A DNA stretch of 64,000 nt. Source: Pseudomonas extremaustralis (GTDB lineage: Bacteria; Pseudomonadota; Gammaproteobacteria; Pseudomonadales; Pseudomonadaceae). The stretch spans positions 3,518,001 through 3,582,000 of the forward strand of contig NZ_LT629689.1 of NCBI RefSeq assembly GCF_900102035.1, written 5' to 3'. The notes beneath the pieces are model-generated. The model saw nothing but the letters and a program-made list of their open reading frames with translations. It did not search any database and was not told the DNA's origin. Position numbers and translations under genes: made by a program. This document shows positions 7,290 through 16,375 of the stretch, in pieces (position 1 is the stretch's first letter; every line of letters begins with the position of its first letter).

Positions 7290-9424
7290 TCCACGTCGGC
7301 CAGGATGGCGTGAATCTGGTCGTTGCGGAGCGCAGGTCCCATAGCTGCCTTGAGCGCCACTAGGTCAAGCGTGCCCTGCCTATAAGCGTTGAGCCGTGCT
7401 GTCGCAACATCTGCCACAGCCTGCGGGATGTCCCCTCCCGAAAGCGCGCACTTGACTCTGTAGCTGTAGATATTGAAGAAGAGCTCCACGGTCAAGCTCT
7501 CCCGCGCAAAGAAGATGGCCTTACTTATGTACCCGGGAAGGACCGTCTTGTGATTGATGTGCTCGCCAAGAAGAATCGCGAACCAGCCTTTGCCCTGATT
7601 CGCCGCCATCGTAAGCACTCGCCTGCCGTACTGTGCCTTGTCCCCCGACATAAGCTCCGCAATGGCGGTCGCCTTAGTGGCCGCTTGCGTATAGACAAGC
7701 GGTACAATCGAAGCCATTTGACGTCCATTGCCGGCTGAAATGAAGTCGACCTCCAGCGTGTGGTCTGCGTAGTGCACCGAGAGCCAATCGTTGCCATTCG
7801 CGAACGCATCGAGCGCAACCTTGCGTGCAGCACCAACCACTTGTGATGCTAGGCATTTCGCTTTGAACTTTGCTTCAGCTTCTGGCTCGCCGGGAATGGG
7901 GGTCGTGTCCACAATCGCTGCGTCCAGGTCGGTGATGATGCTGCAGCGCTTCCTGATTCTCGTGTCGTGGAAGAGGACCGCTACGTTCTGGAAACCCGTA
8001 CTGCGAATGTTGATCAAACTGACTCCGAGCTCATCCAAGCTTAGGCCGACAACTTTCTTGAACAGAATCGGGATTAGGATTTCCTCTGCGTCACCCTCAA
8101 CTAGGACAACGCTTTTGGCAAACAGTAGGTTGCTACGAACGGCGTCGAGATAGCGCTGAATATTCCCGATCTCGCTAGGCGACAGGCCTGTTGCCGGCTG
8201 ATAGGCCTCGCATGCAACGCCGCGACGACCAAGAATGTTCACGTTCTGGACGCTGCTGACCTCAGAGATATGCGTTGAATGCGTTGAATAGATGATCTGA
8301 GTGTCGTCGTAGGCAATGCGGTCAAAGAGCGTCTTTTGGATGTGGGTGTGGATATGTGCTTCCGGCTCCTCGATGACGAGAAAGTTCGCTATGGATTGGT
8401 GCGCCTTCTGATACTTGAACTCAAGCAGCTTCAGCGTCAGAAATATGAGGTTTGCGCCCCCCAGGCTCAGTTCGTGAATCCCGCCTTCGTAGCCCTCGGC
8501 CGACTCACCGACAAAGAGCTTGAGCGACTGAAAGAGCTTGTCCGCTTCGTCCGAAAGATCGGATTTGATCGACAGCGAACTCGGAGAGTAGGTCTCCCCT
8601 GCCGCATCTTTGATCGTGTCGCGAATGTCCGTCCGGACCGTTTGCACGTCCTCAAGTGCCTCAATCGAATTGTTCAACGCCAGCACTTGCGCCACTATCG
8701 GCGCCATTGTGGCGGGTGCTATCTCACCGCTCTTGCTCTTGAGCAGTGTGAGTAGTGGGTTCGTCCGATTGTTGTGGAACTCGGCGACGACGTCGCGGAG
8801 AGCCTGAATGAAGGTAAAGGAGACCTCCTGACTCACCGACAAGAACACAGGCAAACGCGATCCAATTCGAGGATCGTCAACCTCCCCACTGAATACGCAG
8901 TTATCAAAGTCGCCCACAAGACTCTTGTAGACTACCTCGTTACCGAAGTTAGCCTCGCTCCTGCCAGTGAAGAGTGTCTCATAGTCAGCAATAGTTATGG
9001 CCTGTCGGATAGCGGCCAATCCGGCCAAATCGCCATCATCCAGACTTGCCAGCTTTAGGCGCACTTCTTTCTTCGGCCGAAAGATAAGGTTGTAGGTTGC
9101 CCGGCCAACGGCAGCATCCCCTATAACCCCAGCGCCATGCAGGAATAGCGCCTGGATTGCCTCGTCAGGCCCTATTTCATCGAACTCCAGGCTGATGATG
9201 ATCCAGTGGCCCCGCCACTGCTCGAGTCCCCGGTGAAAGTCCGACTCATCCAGCTTGAACGCCGCGCGGACCATGTTGTCATCCAGCAGCAGGCGTATAG
9301 CGCGAAAGAGATTGGTCTTACCAGATCCATTCTCGCCAATGATCGTGTTAACGCCTTTGCTGAGCACGAGTGTCGTATTGGCAAAGTTGCGGTAGTTGAC
9401 TACCGACAGTTTCGATATGTGCAT
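7286..9424 (-). CDS. OLD-family ATPase/TOPRIM nuclease of a Gabija-like system (GajA-like)
   Basis: ATG at 9424 (MHISKLSVVNYRNF) follows GGGAGGAC at good spacing; the longer frame upstream lacks such a site. The ABC-type ATPase has Walker A GENGSGKT at 30-37, a signature-like LSLGG at about 319, Walker B FLVIEEPEAH at about 348 and an H-loop THSTH at about 381. The C-terminal TOPRIM nuclease has VEGDAE at about 442 and TDLDA at about 498, the metal-binding acidic residues. At 712 aa it is longer than Bacillus GajA (about 580), mainly from extra C-terminal sequence. Gene order and overlap with a UvrD-like helicase fit Gabija (class 2 OLD). The DNA specificity is unknown. Confidence 0.85.
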   Translation of the reverse strand: MHISKLSVVNYRNFANTTLVLSKGVNTIIGENGSGKTNLFRAIRLLLDDNMVRAAFKLDESDFHRGLEQWRGHWIIISLEFDEIGPDEAIQALFLHGAGVIGDAAVGRATYNLIFRPKKEVRLKLASLDDGDLAGLAAIRQAITIADYETLFTGRSEANFGNEVVYKSLVGDFDNCVFSGEVDDPRIGSRLPVFLSVSQEVSFTFIQALRDVVAEFHNNRTNPLLTLLKSKSGEIAPATMAPIVAQVLALNNSIEALEDVQTVRTDIRDTIKDAAGETYSPSSLSIKSDLSDEADKLFQSLKLFVGESAEGYEGGIHELSLGGANLIFLTLKLLEFKYQKAHQSIANFLVIEEPEAHIHTHIQKTLFDRIAYDDTQIIYSTHSTHISEVSSVQNVNILGRRGVACEAYQPATGLSPSEIGNIQRYLDAVRSNLLFAKSVVLVEGDAEEILIPILFKKVVGLSLDELGVSLINIRSTGFQNVAVLFHDTRIRKRCSIITDLDAAIVDTTPIPGEPEAEAKFKAKCLASQVVGAARKVALDAFANGNDWLSVHYADHTLEVDFISAGNGRQMASIVPLVYTQAATKATAIAELMSGDKAQYGRRVLTMAANQGKGWFAILLGEHINHKTVLPGYISKAIFFARESLTVELFFNIYSYRVKCALSGGDIPQAVADVATARLNAYRQGTLDLVALKAAMGPALRNDQIHAILADVE

Positions 9425-9617
9425 GGCGCGATGTCCTCCCGGTGTCCACTGCACTTCGCTACTGCAGGCTCCGCCCATGCTATCGAAACGCTACTCATGT
9501 TGAAACCTCGGGTTTGCCTTGTACCTCAGCGCTCGCTCGGTCGCCTTGCCTGCTCGTGCCTTATCGGTTCCAACTAGCAACGCTCGGGGCAACGCACCGA
9601 ACTAGCATTGAGTCGCC

Positions 9618-9702
9618 GACATGACCTCCATCCCGCCCTCGGTCGCCTTCATCTACCTGGCTGTGGTCATCCACGGATGGAGCCGGCACGTGATCGGTTG
9701 AT
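9618..9702 (+). mobile_element. IS3-type transposase fragment in the Gabija upstream region
   Basis: A short frame reads DMTSIPPSVAFIYLAVVIHGW then SRHVIG before a stop. This resembles the DMT...YL..V.D..SR core around the second catalytic Asp of IS3-family OrfB. It is a remnant only. The rest of 9425-9900 has no gene; it should hold the promoter for the divergently placed Gabija-like pair, but I could not define one. Confidence 0.45.
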
Positions 9703-9902
9703 CGGGGACCGTTTTAGGCACAGCAGGCGGCGACGGAAGATAGTTTCAAAATTGCAAGTTGCCATCTGTGGAGTTTCTACTGCTCAACCTTCGCATCCTG
9801 CATGACCGACACAACGGAGAAAGTGAACAGCAAGCGTCAACTCACGGCTGAAAGCTGCTGATGGCGACAGGCAGCTTTTGGCCTGTTGTTGTCTGTCGCG
9901 AC

Positions 9903-10045
9903 CGGCTGGTTTGGATCGGTTCCCGCCGGTCGCAGCGGACTGGTTCAGATCCTCTCCGGCCGATCAGAGATCGGTCGGGTGGTTCCTCGGTGTCAAGGGG
10001 GCAATCAGCGCTGCCCCGGTGTTTTTCACGTTACCCACCGCCATG
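9903..10045. repeat. Partial copy of the yedK-like 3' end (pairs with 13281-13425)
   Basis: About 140 bp is similar to the 3' end and downstream flank of the SRAP gene at 13281-13425, in the same orientation, including GCCCCGGTGTTTTTCACG and GTTACCCACCGCC. Similarity is clear but diverged in the first half. The two copies bracket the segment with the antitoxin remnant, the 164-aa gene and the HEPN-like gene. Confidence 0.7.
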
Positions 10046-10059
10046 CGGATCTGATATCC

Positions 10060-10250
10060 GCTGTTACAACCATGAGCACCACCACAGCCGCATCCGCTTC
10101 GTGACCCCGGCGCAGCAGCATCGCGATGAGGATCATCAGGTGCTGGCCAGGGATTATGCGCTGTACCAGCAAACTCGCCATAAACACCCGCATCGCTGGC
10201 AGGTGCAACGCGAAATTGGCAACCTGTCGGTGCCGTCACACTCAACCTAG
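10060..10250 (+). pseudogene. IS3-family transposase OrfB, C-terminal fragment
   Basis: The frame reads YNHEHHHSRIRFVTPAQQH, then VLARDYALYQQTRHKHPHRW and a short tail to TAG at 10248-10250. This matches the C-terminus of IS3-type OrfB (YN...H..I...TP..RH, then ALYE...NP.RW). The DDE core is absent. It follows the yedK-like repeat directly, marking an old insertion junction. Confidence 0.65.
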
Positions 10251-10366
10251 AGAGGGAGCAAACGGCACTGAAAAGCACGACTGACGCGACACTACCTTGA
10301 GAAACACCGGGGACACGGGGCGATTCGTGGCGTATCTTTTCCCTGTTGCCCAGGGAGATCGCATCA

Positions 10367-10666
10367 GTGGATAAGCCGGCCGAAGATCGAAGCGTCACAG
10401 TACTCAAAGGGCTGATCAAGAAGCCCGAAATCCCGGTGTCTGTCGACTCTATGAATCCCATCAGCGCGACGGCACCAGACTGTCTTGCCCAAGTTGTCGT
10501 CTTAGCCGAAGAAGTTTTCGAAGACAAGGCCGTTGCCACCTCATGGATGACCACGGCTAACAATGCCTTGGGTGGGAAAACGCCCGTCTCTCTTTGCGAG
10601 ACTGAGATTGGCGCTCACCAGGTGCTCAGGGTATTGCGTGCAATTGAGTGGGGCGGTGTAGCGTAA
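10367..10666 (+). pseudogene. Xre/MbcA/ParS-type antitoxin lacking its DNA-binding part
   Basis: From GTG 10367, with AGGGAG 9 nt upstream, the product keeps an N-terminal stretch (RSVTVLKGLIKKPEIPVSVD) and a C-terminal toxin-binding DUF2384 domain: AEEVFEDKAVATSWM, then NALGGKTPVSL and GAHQVLRVLRAIEWGGVA. Such antitoxins are usually about 130-150 aa with an Xre-like helix-turn-helix in the middle; here, at 99 aa, that part is missing and the ends are joined in frame. No RES-type toxin gene follows. I read it as an orphan remnant, though a short functional variant is possible. Confidence 0.65.
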
Positions 10667-10835
10667 CAGGCACTCAGCATGGCCAAGGTCTGGGTCGCAG
10701 CTAAGAGGTGTGAGCAATTGGAAGCCCCGGAGGTACTGCCTGCATGAAATTATGCCGGCCTTGGTCTAGAGTGATTTGCGGTATCCCAAACGGATAACTG
10801 GCTAGGACAGCCAACCTCTCGAAAGGAACTCGACC

Positions 10836-11330
10836 ATGCCTATTCTTCGCTACCTATCCATTTCCCTCGCGTCTGCCCTGGTGGCTTCTTATGCGGCCCT
10901 CTGGCTGGCCAAGCCGGCACCCCTGGAGCAGCTCCATAGCGTGGTGCGCCCGCCGTTGAACATTGAGCAGCAGGGGGATGATCTAATGCTGTGGGGTGGC
11001 TGGAGCACGGTGGCCGGTTACGAACCACCTGGAGTGAATGCAGTTGAGATCCGCTGCAACCGCGGCAACGGCAGCTGCCTGGAGGCCTATGCCTCAATCC
11101 TCCACCACGACGAAGGGGAAGACCTGGAAGCCCAGGTGTTCAACTACGAGGTGGTGGAGTGGACGGAGCAGATGCTGCATGCCATCGGTGTGATGCCCCA
11201 TGCCGACTGCGTGACACGCAGCCTGGTGGTGGCGCTGCCGGATGGCTCCGCTTCCCTGGAGCTGTTGCCGAAAGGCGATGACTGCGAGTTCGATGCCAGC
11301 GCCGCCATGTTGGTGGGTGACCCGCTTTAG
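10836..11330 (+). CDS. Hypothetical exported protein, 164 aa
   Basis: ATG at 10836 follows GAAAGGA. An N-terminal hydrophobic segment (ISLASALVASYAALWLA) could be a signal peptide or anchor. The rest is acidic, with three cysteines (CNRG, CLEA, DDCEF) and a WGGW motif. No family recognised. A 5'-truncated duplicate lies at 1559-1984. It is followed by an IS1182 fragment on the other strand. Confidence 0.6.
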   Translation: MPILRYLSISLASALVASYAALWLAKPAPLEQLHSVVRPPLNIEQQGDDLMLWGGWSTVAGYEPPGVNAVEIRCNRGNGSCLEAYASILHHDEGEDLEAQVFNYEVVEWTEQMLHAIGVMPHADCVTRSLVVALPDGSASLELLPKGDDCEFDASAAMLVGDPL

Positions 11331-11794
11331 CCCTGACAGGCAGCAGCCACCTTGAAAATCGCCGTTGACATGAGGCCCGGCGGATCAAAAAACGACCAAT
11401 TATTATTGCTTTAATAATTCCAAATAATTTCAACAATCGCTGTCTTATGCGTCGGCTGGACTGGATGCGATTGAGGTAACCGTAGATGTAGATCTTCAAC
11501 AACACCGCGGGGGGATAGGACGGCCGCCCGGTTACAGCTGGGACCACCCCGTCGAACTCCAGGGTCGCCAGGTCGAGTTGTTCGACAAAGGCCTCAACCA
11601 CCCGGATTGGGTTCTCTTCAGCGACGAAGTCATCCAGGCACTCTGGCAGCAAACTAACTTGTGTACGGCTCGCCTCTTCGATGAATCGCTTCACGTCGCC
11701 CCCGCTGACGTTGCTTCAGCAACTCTAGGCGAGACTGGCGCTTTCACACAGCCTGGGCCGTTACCTGCCAGTCGCGAATGGCCGAAGTCGACCC
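10905..11794. repeat. Direct repeat copy B (pairs with 1559-2450)
   Basis: Same orientation and content as copy A, but here the repeat begins inside an intact gene, so B is likely the older copy. It includes the AT-rich stretch at about 11390-11450 and the IS1182 transposase start. The IS end sequence TTTCACACAGCCTGGGCC lies at about 11742-11759. Confidence 0.85.
11446..11694 (-). pseudogene. IS1182-family transposase, N-terminal fragment (copy B)
   Basis: ATG 11694 begins MKRFIEEASRTQ, nearly identical to the fragment at 2101-2348. Homology stops at the same SSRR position, so truncation came before the duplication. The frame stays open into the opposite-strand gene, but that extension is meaningless. 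Confidence 0.75.
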
Positions 11795-11880
11795 GAAGCC
11801 GACGTCCGGGAAAATAAATTACGCCGACTCCTTTAATATTGGGTATGGCTCGTCGATTCTAGGGGCTCTCGTTGGAAGAG

Positions 11881-13056
11881 TTAGGCCTCATCGCAGGGTG
11901 CCAATGTAAGATCAACAACTTGAGCCAAGTACTCCATTTCTCTTTCGCCGGAGTCAACAAACGCGCAGTTGCTACCGAGCGTACTGGCGCGAAGATGACG
12001 TACTCCCGACTTAGTAATGTAGTCAATCTGTACCTTTACGGACTTTGTCGCCTGCCATAGGCCAAGGACAAACTGCGACGCGTGAATGCCTCGCGGCGTC
12101 GGCTCCCCGGTCGTGCAGTCTTTGAAGACTGCTATCGAGAGATCAGGTGATACTGAAAGGGAGGCCACCTCGAAGCCTTGCGAGGCAGCGCCGACCACGA
12201 ACTGAAATTGCAGGTCACTGTCCTTGCGGCCAAAACCTTTGCAGTGGCTTGCCAAGATATTGCCATGATCCATGAAGAAGATCGTGTGCGACGTTCGTAT
12301 GGCGAGCAGCATGGATAAGATGGAGAAAAGGGCCTTCCATAGGTCGGCGCGTGTGAACTGAATCGTGCGACTGTTCCCTTGGCCGTATCTACAAGTAATG
12401 ATTGCGGCGCTGCTCTCAATAGAAAAATGCTGCGCGATGTTCCGCCATTGATTCAGCGGAATGTTCCAGGGCTGTGGACGTAGCGCGTTGGCACCCAACA
12501 CGTGCTCTAAGCGGTTAACGACAGCGCCAAAGTGGAGGGCAAGAATGTCGACTTTGACCGATTGACTGCCGTTGCGCGATTCGTGAAGGTGAAGAAGTTC
12601 GCGAAGGTAGGGCAACATGGTCGCTTCAAGAAGGCTTCCGATGTTGCGGAACGCCTCATACGCGAACTCATCGATTGGAAGGTCGTCCTTGTTGACTTCC
12701 AGTCGGGCCGAGTTCCAGTAAAACCGAAGTCCTGCCGCAATTTCCTGCTCCCAATTTGAGCAGACTTGAGCGCAGCGATCATGGTCTTCGTCAAGCAGGG
12801 AAGACCGCACACTCATGCAAGACCGAAATAGTTCGTATGAGCTGGGGGTCTGTTTGAGTTTCGATACGTTTGTGGCTTCGACAGTCAGAAGGTCAATTCC
12901 GTATCGATCCAGCACTACTGTGTTTCGAAACTCTGGTTGCAGAGCTTCGAGAACCGCTGCTCGAACTTCTTCAATGGTGTAGCCGGCCTCAAAGGCCTGC
13001 AACAGAGGACTGAATTTGCGTACACCTTCCGTGAGATAGCGTGTGCGTTCTGTCAT
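11881..13056 (-). CDS. 391-aa protein with HEPN-like RNxxxH motif
   Basis: From ATG 13056 the product is 391 aa, cytoplasmic, with no membrane segment. Residues 205-210 are RNIAQH within PWNIPLNQWRNIAQHFS. This fits the R-[N]-x3-H signature of HEPN-domain ribonucleases, preceded by a helical region (about 130-200) as HEPN folds require. The C-terminal third looks mixed alpha/beta (FQFVVGAASQGFEVASLSVSP). It stands alone, with no obvious nucleotidyltransferase partner. It lies in a cargo region rich in defence genes, so an abortive-infection type role is plausible but unproven. The family is not recognised by name. Confidence 0.55.
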   Translation of the reverse strand: MTERTRYLTEGVRKFSPLLQAFEAGYTIEEVRAAVLEALQPEFRNTVVLDRYGIDLLTVEATNVSKLKQTPSSYELFRSCMSVRSSLLDEDHDRCAQVCSNWEQEIAAGLRFYWNSARLEVNKDDLPIDEFAYEAFRNIGSLLEATMLPYLRELLHLHESRNGSQSVKVDILALHFGAVVNRLEHVLGANALRPQPWNIPLNQWRNIAQHFSIESSAAIITCRYGQGNSRTIQFTRADLWKALFSILSMLLAIRTSHTIFFMDHGNILASHCKGFGRKDSDLQFQFVVGAASQGFEVASLSVSPDLSIAVFKDCTTGEPTPRGIHASQFVLGLWQATKSVKVQIDYITKSGVRHLRASTLGSNCAFVDSGEREMEYLAQVVDLTLAPCDEA

Positions 13057-13337
13057 GAGAAGCGCCGATCTAATGAGGCCTGACTACCATTAGGCATTAG
13101 GCGATGTTGCTGTCGGATGACGTTCCATGTTCATACGTAACCCTTGATTCGGCTGAGACCCGAGCTGAAAACGCGACATTGTTGAGGAACAAAAGCGACA
13201 TGGTTTTCGGGCACCTTACGGCGCGATGGGCATCGTGTCCACCGTCGACTATTGTCCGCAAGCAGACCTTCATGACCGGTCGCTCCTGGCCGCTTCCCGC
13301 CGGTCGCTGCTGACTGGTTCAGGTTGTCTCTGGCCGA

Positions 13338-14060
13338 TCAACGCCGGTCGGGTGGTTCCCTGGAGTCAAGGGGGGCAATCAACGCTGCCCCGGTGTTTTT
13401 CACGTTACCCACCGCCTTGCTGACCTGGTACCACTCGAATGCCTCGGACTGCAGGCCCAGGTCCTGCACTATCTGCTCGGCCCGCTGCGAAGTTGTGTTC
13501 GGGTCTATCCACTCTCGGGCCAAGTCTACTGGTAGCACCACTGGCCTGCGATCGTGGATATCCAGCATGCCGCCCTGGGCGTCGGCGGTGATGATCACGA
13601 ACCCATCATCCTCGCGAACATCGCTGCCGGCGTGGGGGAGTTGGCCGATGGCGGCGAAGAACATCGGCTCGCCGCTGCGTAGGTGGATGAAGTAGGGCTG
13701 CTTGTGCTTGTTGTTCGGATCGGTCTCGTCCTTCACCCACTCATACCAGCCGTCAGCGGCGACCAACGCGCGGTGCGGCCATATCTACTTGAAGAATTTG
13801 CCGCTCGCCACCGTCTCGACACGGGCATTGATCGGTGCCGGCATCTTCCCCTTCTTCGCCCAGTGCGGTGCCCACCCCCATCTCACCGCGGCGATCGTCA
13901 GGCCGCCTCCCTCCGCGTGCAGCAACTGCACGTTGGTCTGTGGCGCCACGTTGTAGCGTTCGATCGGCAGGTTGTCGTAGCCGCCGATCACTTCCTGCTC
14001 GCTGTTCAGCTCGCGGAGGTAATCCGCCATCCCCTGATACTGGGCAAATCGTCCGCACAT
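13338..14060 (-). pseudogene. yedK: SRAP-domain protein (YedK/HMCES-like), amber-interrupted
   Basis: The gene begins MCGRFAQYQG at ATG 14060, with the catalytic Cys2 used by SRAP proteins to crosslink abasic sites. It continues through RYNVAPQTNV, RWGWAPHWAK and PINARVETV. At 13785-13787 a TAG stops it; the same frame resumes at once with IWPHRALVAADGWYEWV and runs to DIHDRRPVVLP and the usual C-terminus. So a single CAG-to-TAG type change is the only lesion seen. The truncated 91-aa product lacks the conserved Glu and His of the active site. It is divergent from umuDC, which suggests a former DNA-damage cassette. Confidence 0.8.
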
Positions 14061-14125
14061 GACCGTCCGCTCGTCATCGTCTTGATCAATTTGATTGTAG
14101 GCTGGCTGGTTTGTTCTGTACTGTA

Positions 14126-14141
14126 CTGTATATGTATACAG
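14126..14141. promoter_or_regulatory. LexA box (SOS box) of umuDC
   Basis: CTGTATATGTATACAG fits CTG-N10-CAG, near perfect to the gammaproteobacterial SOS consensus. It ends 18 bp before the umuD start and lies between umuD and the divergent yedK-like gene, so LexA could repress either or both. Confidence 0.9.
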
Positions 14142-14159
14142 TTTTATTACAGATGCACC

Positions 14160-14591
14160 ATGTCCTGCACGATTCTCGGGCCACTGAGCAGCAGCTGTGT
14201 GACCCTACCTTTCTATTCCTTCCGCGTTCCGGCCGGGTTTCCCTCTCCGGCGCAGGATCACATCGAAGCCGAGATATCCCTCGACGAGCTGCTCGACCTC
14301 CGCGCACCGCATATGTACCTGGTGCGCATCAGCGGCGACAGCATGATCGACGCGGGGCTGTTCGATGGCGACCTGGCGATCGTCAATAAAGCGATGGAGG
14401 GGCGGCCTGGACTAATCGTCATCGCCGCGCTCAACGGCGATACGTTGGTCAAGCGCTTGGCCAAGGAAGGCGAACAGATCATTCTGCGGGCCGAGAACGA
14501 AGCCTACGCGCCGCGCTACGTACTCGAAGGGGATGAGCTACTGATCTGGGGCGTGGTCACTCACAGCGTGCACTGCCATGCCCCAGGCTGA
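14160..14591 (+). CDS. umuD: UmuD/RulA-like SOS mutagenesis protein
   Basis: ATG 14160 gives 143 aa. The S24 peptidase catalytic pair is present: Ser61 in GDSMIDAG and Lys98 in DTLVKRL. The self-cleavage site is Ala25-Gly26 in [10 protein letters not shown]. RecA-stimulated cleavage yields UmuD', which joins UmuC to form Pol V. It overlaps umuC by 14 nt and has a LexA box just upstream. The longer frame upstream of 14160 has no matching family sequence. Confidence 0.92.
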   Translation: MSCTILGPLSSSCVTLPFYSFRVPAGFPSPAQDHIEAEISLDELLDLRAPHMYLVRISGDSMIDAGLFDGDLAIVNKAMEGRPGLIVIAALNGDTLVKRLAKEGEQIILRAENEAYAPRYVLEGDELLIWGVVTHSVHCHAPG

Positions 14592-15855
14592 GTCGGCGAT
14601 TGCCCTGATCGACTGCAACTCGTTTTACGCCGCTTGCGAGCGGGTGTTCCGCCCAGATTTGCTGCGTACACCTATTGTCGTGTTGTCGAACAACGATGGC
14701 TGCGTGATTGCCCGCTCGGCCGAGGCTAAGACGCTAGGTATCAAGATGGGCGAGCCGTATTTTCAGATCAGACAAAAGCTGCGGCAGCACGGCATTTTGG
14801 AGTTCTCCAGCAACTACGCGCTTTACGGCGATATGAGTCAGCGGGTGATGACCATCCTTGAGGGGATGGCTCCGGTGCTGGAGGTGTACAGCATCGATGA
14901 AGCGTTTGCCGACCTGACTGGTATGCCCGGCAGCTTGGAGGCGCTAGGGCGGGAGATGCGTGCACGGGTGCTGCGCTGCACTGGTATCCCGGTGGGGGTG
15001 GGCATTGCCCAGACCAAAACCTTGGCCAAGCTGGCCAATCGTGCGTCGAAGCTATGGCAGCGGCAGACCGGTGGGGTCGTGGATATCCGCCAGCCCGAAA
15101 AGCGCGACAAGCTGCTGAAGGTGATGGATGTCAGCGAGGTCTGGGGTATCGGCCGGCAGATGACCGCCCACCTGGCCGACATGAACATTCGTACGGCCTG
15201 GGATCTTGCCCAGGCCGACGCCTGGACACTGCGCAGCAAGTTCTCGGTGGTGGTGGAGAAGACGGCCCGTGAGCTGCGCGGCACATCCTGCCTGGCGCTC
15301 GAGGAGCAAGTACCGCCGAAGCAAGAGATCTGCTGCAGCCGGATGTTTGGCAAACGCTTGCATGAGCTGTCACCGATCCGCGAAGCGGTGGCCACCTATG
15401 CGGCGCGGGCTTGTGAAAAGCTGCGCGCGCAGCGCTCCCTGTGCAAGAAGGTACGGGTCAGCATCCGCACCGGCATGTTCAACCCGGACGAGCCGAAGTT
15501 CGCCAGGGGCATTATCTGCGAGTTGCCCTACCCGACCGACGATACCCGGCTGATATCCAAGGCCGCCACCGAGGGGCTGAAACTGATCTACCGGGCCGGT
15601 TTTGCCTTCAGCAAGGCGGAGATCCTGTTGCTCGATCTGCGCCAGCGTGGCGAGTTCACCGACGACCTGTTCGTCGCGACACCGCCAGTGACTGCCGAGC
15701 GGGTGATGGGCGTGATGGATGCGATCAATGCACGATGGGGACGGGGAACCATGCGGCCTGCGGGGGTGCCGGCAAAACCGGACTGGGGCATGCGACGGGA
15801 GATGATGAGCCCGAGCTATACGACGCGGATCGATCAATTATGGACGGTAACGTAA
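14578..15855 (+). CDS. umuC: UmuC/RulB-like translesion DNA polymerase V subunit
   Basis: 425 aa, the usual UmuC length. The N-terminus [16 protein letters not shown] carries the first catalytic Asp; [10 protein letters not shown] holds the second acidic pair; [16 protein letters not shown] and WGIGRQ are the finger/thumb and helix-hairpin-helix parts. Y-family polymerases copy past damaged bases. It starts inside umuD (14-nt overlap), so the two are co-translated. Frequent on Pseudomonas mobile elements as rulAB. Confidence 0.93.
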   Translation: MPQAESAIALIDCNSFYAACERVFRPDLLRTPIVVLSNNDGCVIARSAEAKTLGIKMGEPYFQIRQKLRQHGILEFSSNYALYGDMSQRVMTILEGMAPVLEVYSIDEAFADLTGMPGSLEALGREMRARVLRCTGIPVGVGIAQTKTLAKLANRASKLWQRQTGGVVDIRQPEKRDKLLKVMDVSEVWGIGRQMTAHLADMNIRTAWDLAQADAWTLRSKFSVVVEKTARELRGTSCLALEEQVPPKQEICCSRMFGKRLHELSPIREAVATYAARACEKLRAQRSLCKKVRVSIRTGMFNPDEPKFARGIICELPYPTDDTRLISKAATEGLKLIYRAGFAFSKAEILLLDLRQRGEFTDDLFVATPPVTAERVMGVMDAINARWGRGTMRPAGVPAKPDWGMRREMMSPSYTTRIDQLWTVT

Positions 15856-15996
15856 GCGCTTGAGGCGGCCTACCCTGGAAGAGACAGATACCGGCCAAGA
15901 GCTGCCTGAGTGCGAACTGATTCGCTTTAGTTGATTCAAGCGTTCATTGCACCAGAGCAGTCAGCGAGGCTGGACTGACTGGCGGCTGTTGCGGCT

Positions 15997-16269
15997 CTAT
16001 GATGAAACCTGCCTGATATCCAACACGACCCAGACCTCATACCCTTTCTCCCGTGCTGCTTTCTCGGCCTCGAGTTGGGCAGCGAGTGTACTGATGGAGC
16101 GGGAGCGGTGCTCGAAGCGGAACGGCGAGCCACCGTTCTTGCGCACGCTCAATTCAACGAGTGTGAAGGTGGAGTGCTGTTTGGGTATTGGCTGCTTCGA
16201 TTTCGAAGGCGCGAGGTCTAGGCCAAGTGCGCGCCGCATCTCGACTTCAGTGAGTTTTGTGTCAGTCAA
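15997..16269 (-). CDS. Hypothetical protein of Pseudomonas accessory regions, 90 aa
   Basis: A TTG at 16269 would give MTDTKLTEVEMRRALGLD, a start I recall from small proteins on Pseudomonas plasmids and integrative elements; an ATG at codon 11 is the alternative. Basic middle (SVRKNGGSPFRFEHRS), then LAAQLEAEKAAREKGYEVWVV. No domain or function recognised. It is convergent with umuC. Confidence 0.55.
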   Translation of the reverse strand: MTDTKLTEVEMRRALGLDLAPSKSKQPIPKQHSTFTLVELSVRKNGGSPFRFEHRSRSISTLAAQLEAEKAAREKGYEVWVVLDIRQVSS

Positions 16270-16375
16270 GCTAGATCCCTAGACGATTGCGGGTGACGCC
16301 ATTGTAGCGAGGAGTCGTGCTGACATGGCCTGAGTTCGATGCTGGCGAGCCAATAACCTCATCTCTGCGATATGG

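Noticed and set aside
5493..9424. RecBCD/AddAB-like repair enzyme
   Set aside because: The nuclease part is OLD/TOPRIM type, not the RecB nuclease fold, and the helicase is short; Gabija-like is the better match.
13683..14159. Long N-terminal extension of UmuD
   Set aside because: The frame before 14160 is antisense to the SRAP gene and crosses the LexA box; UmuD starts normally at 14160.
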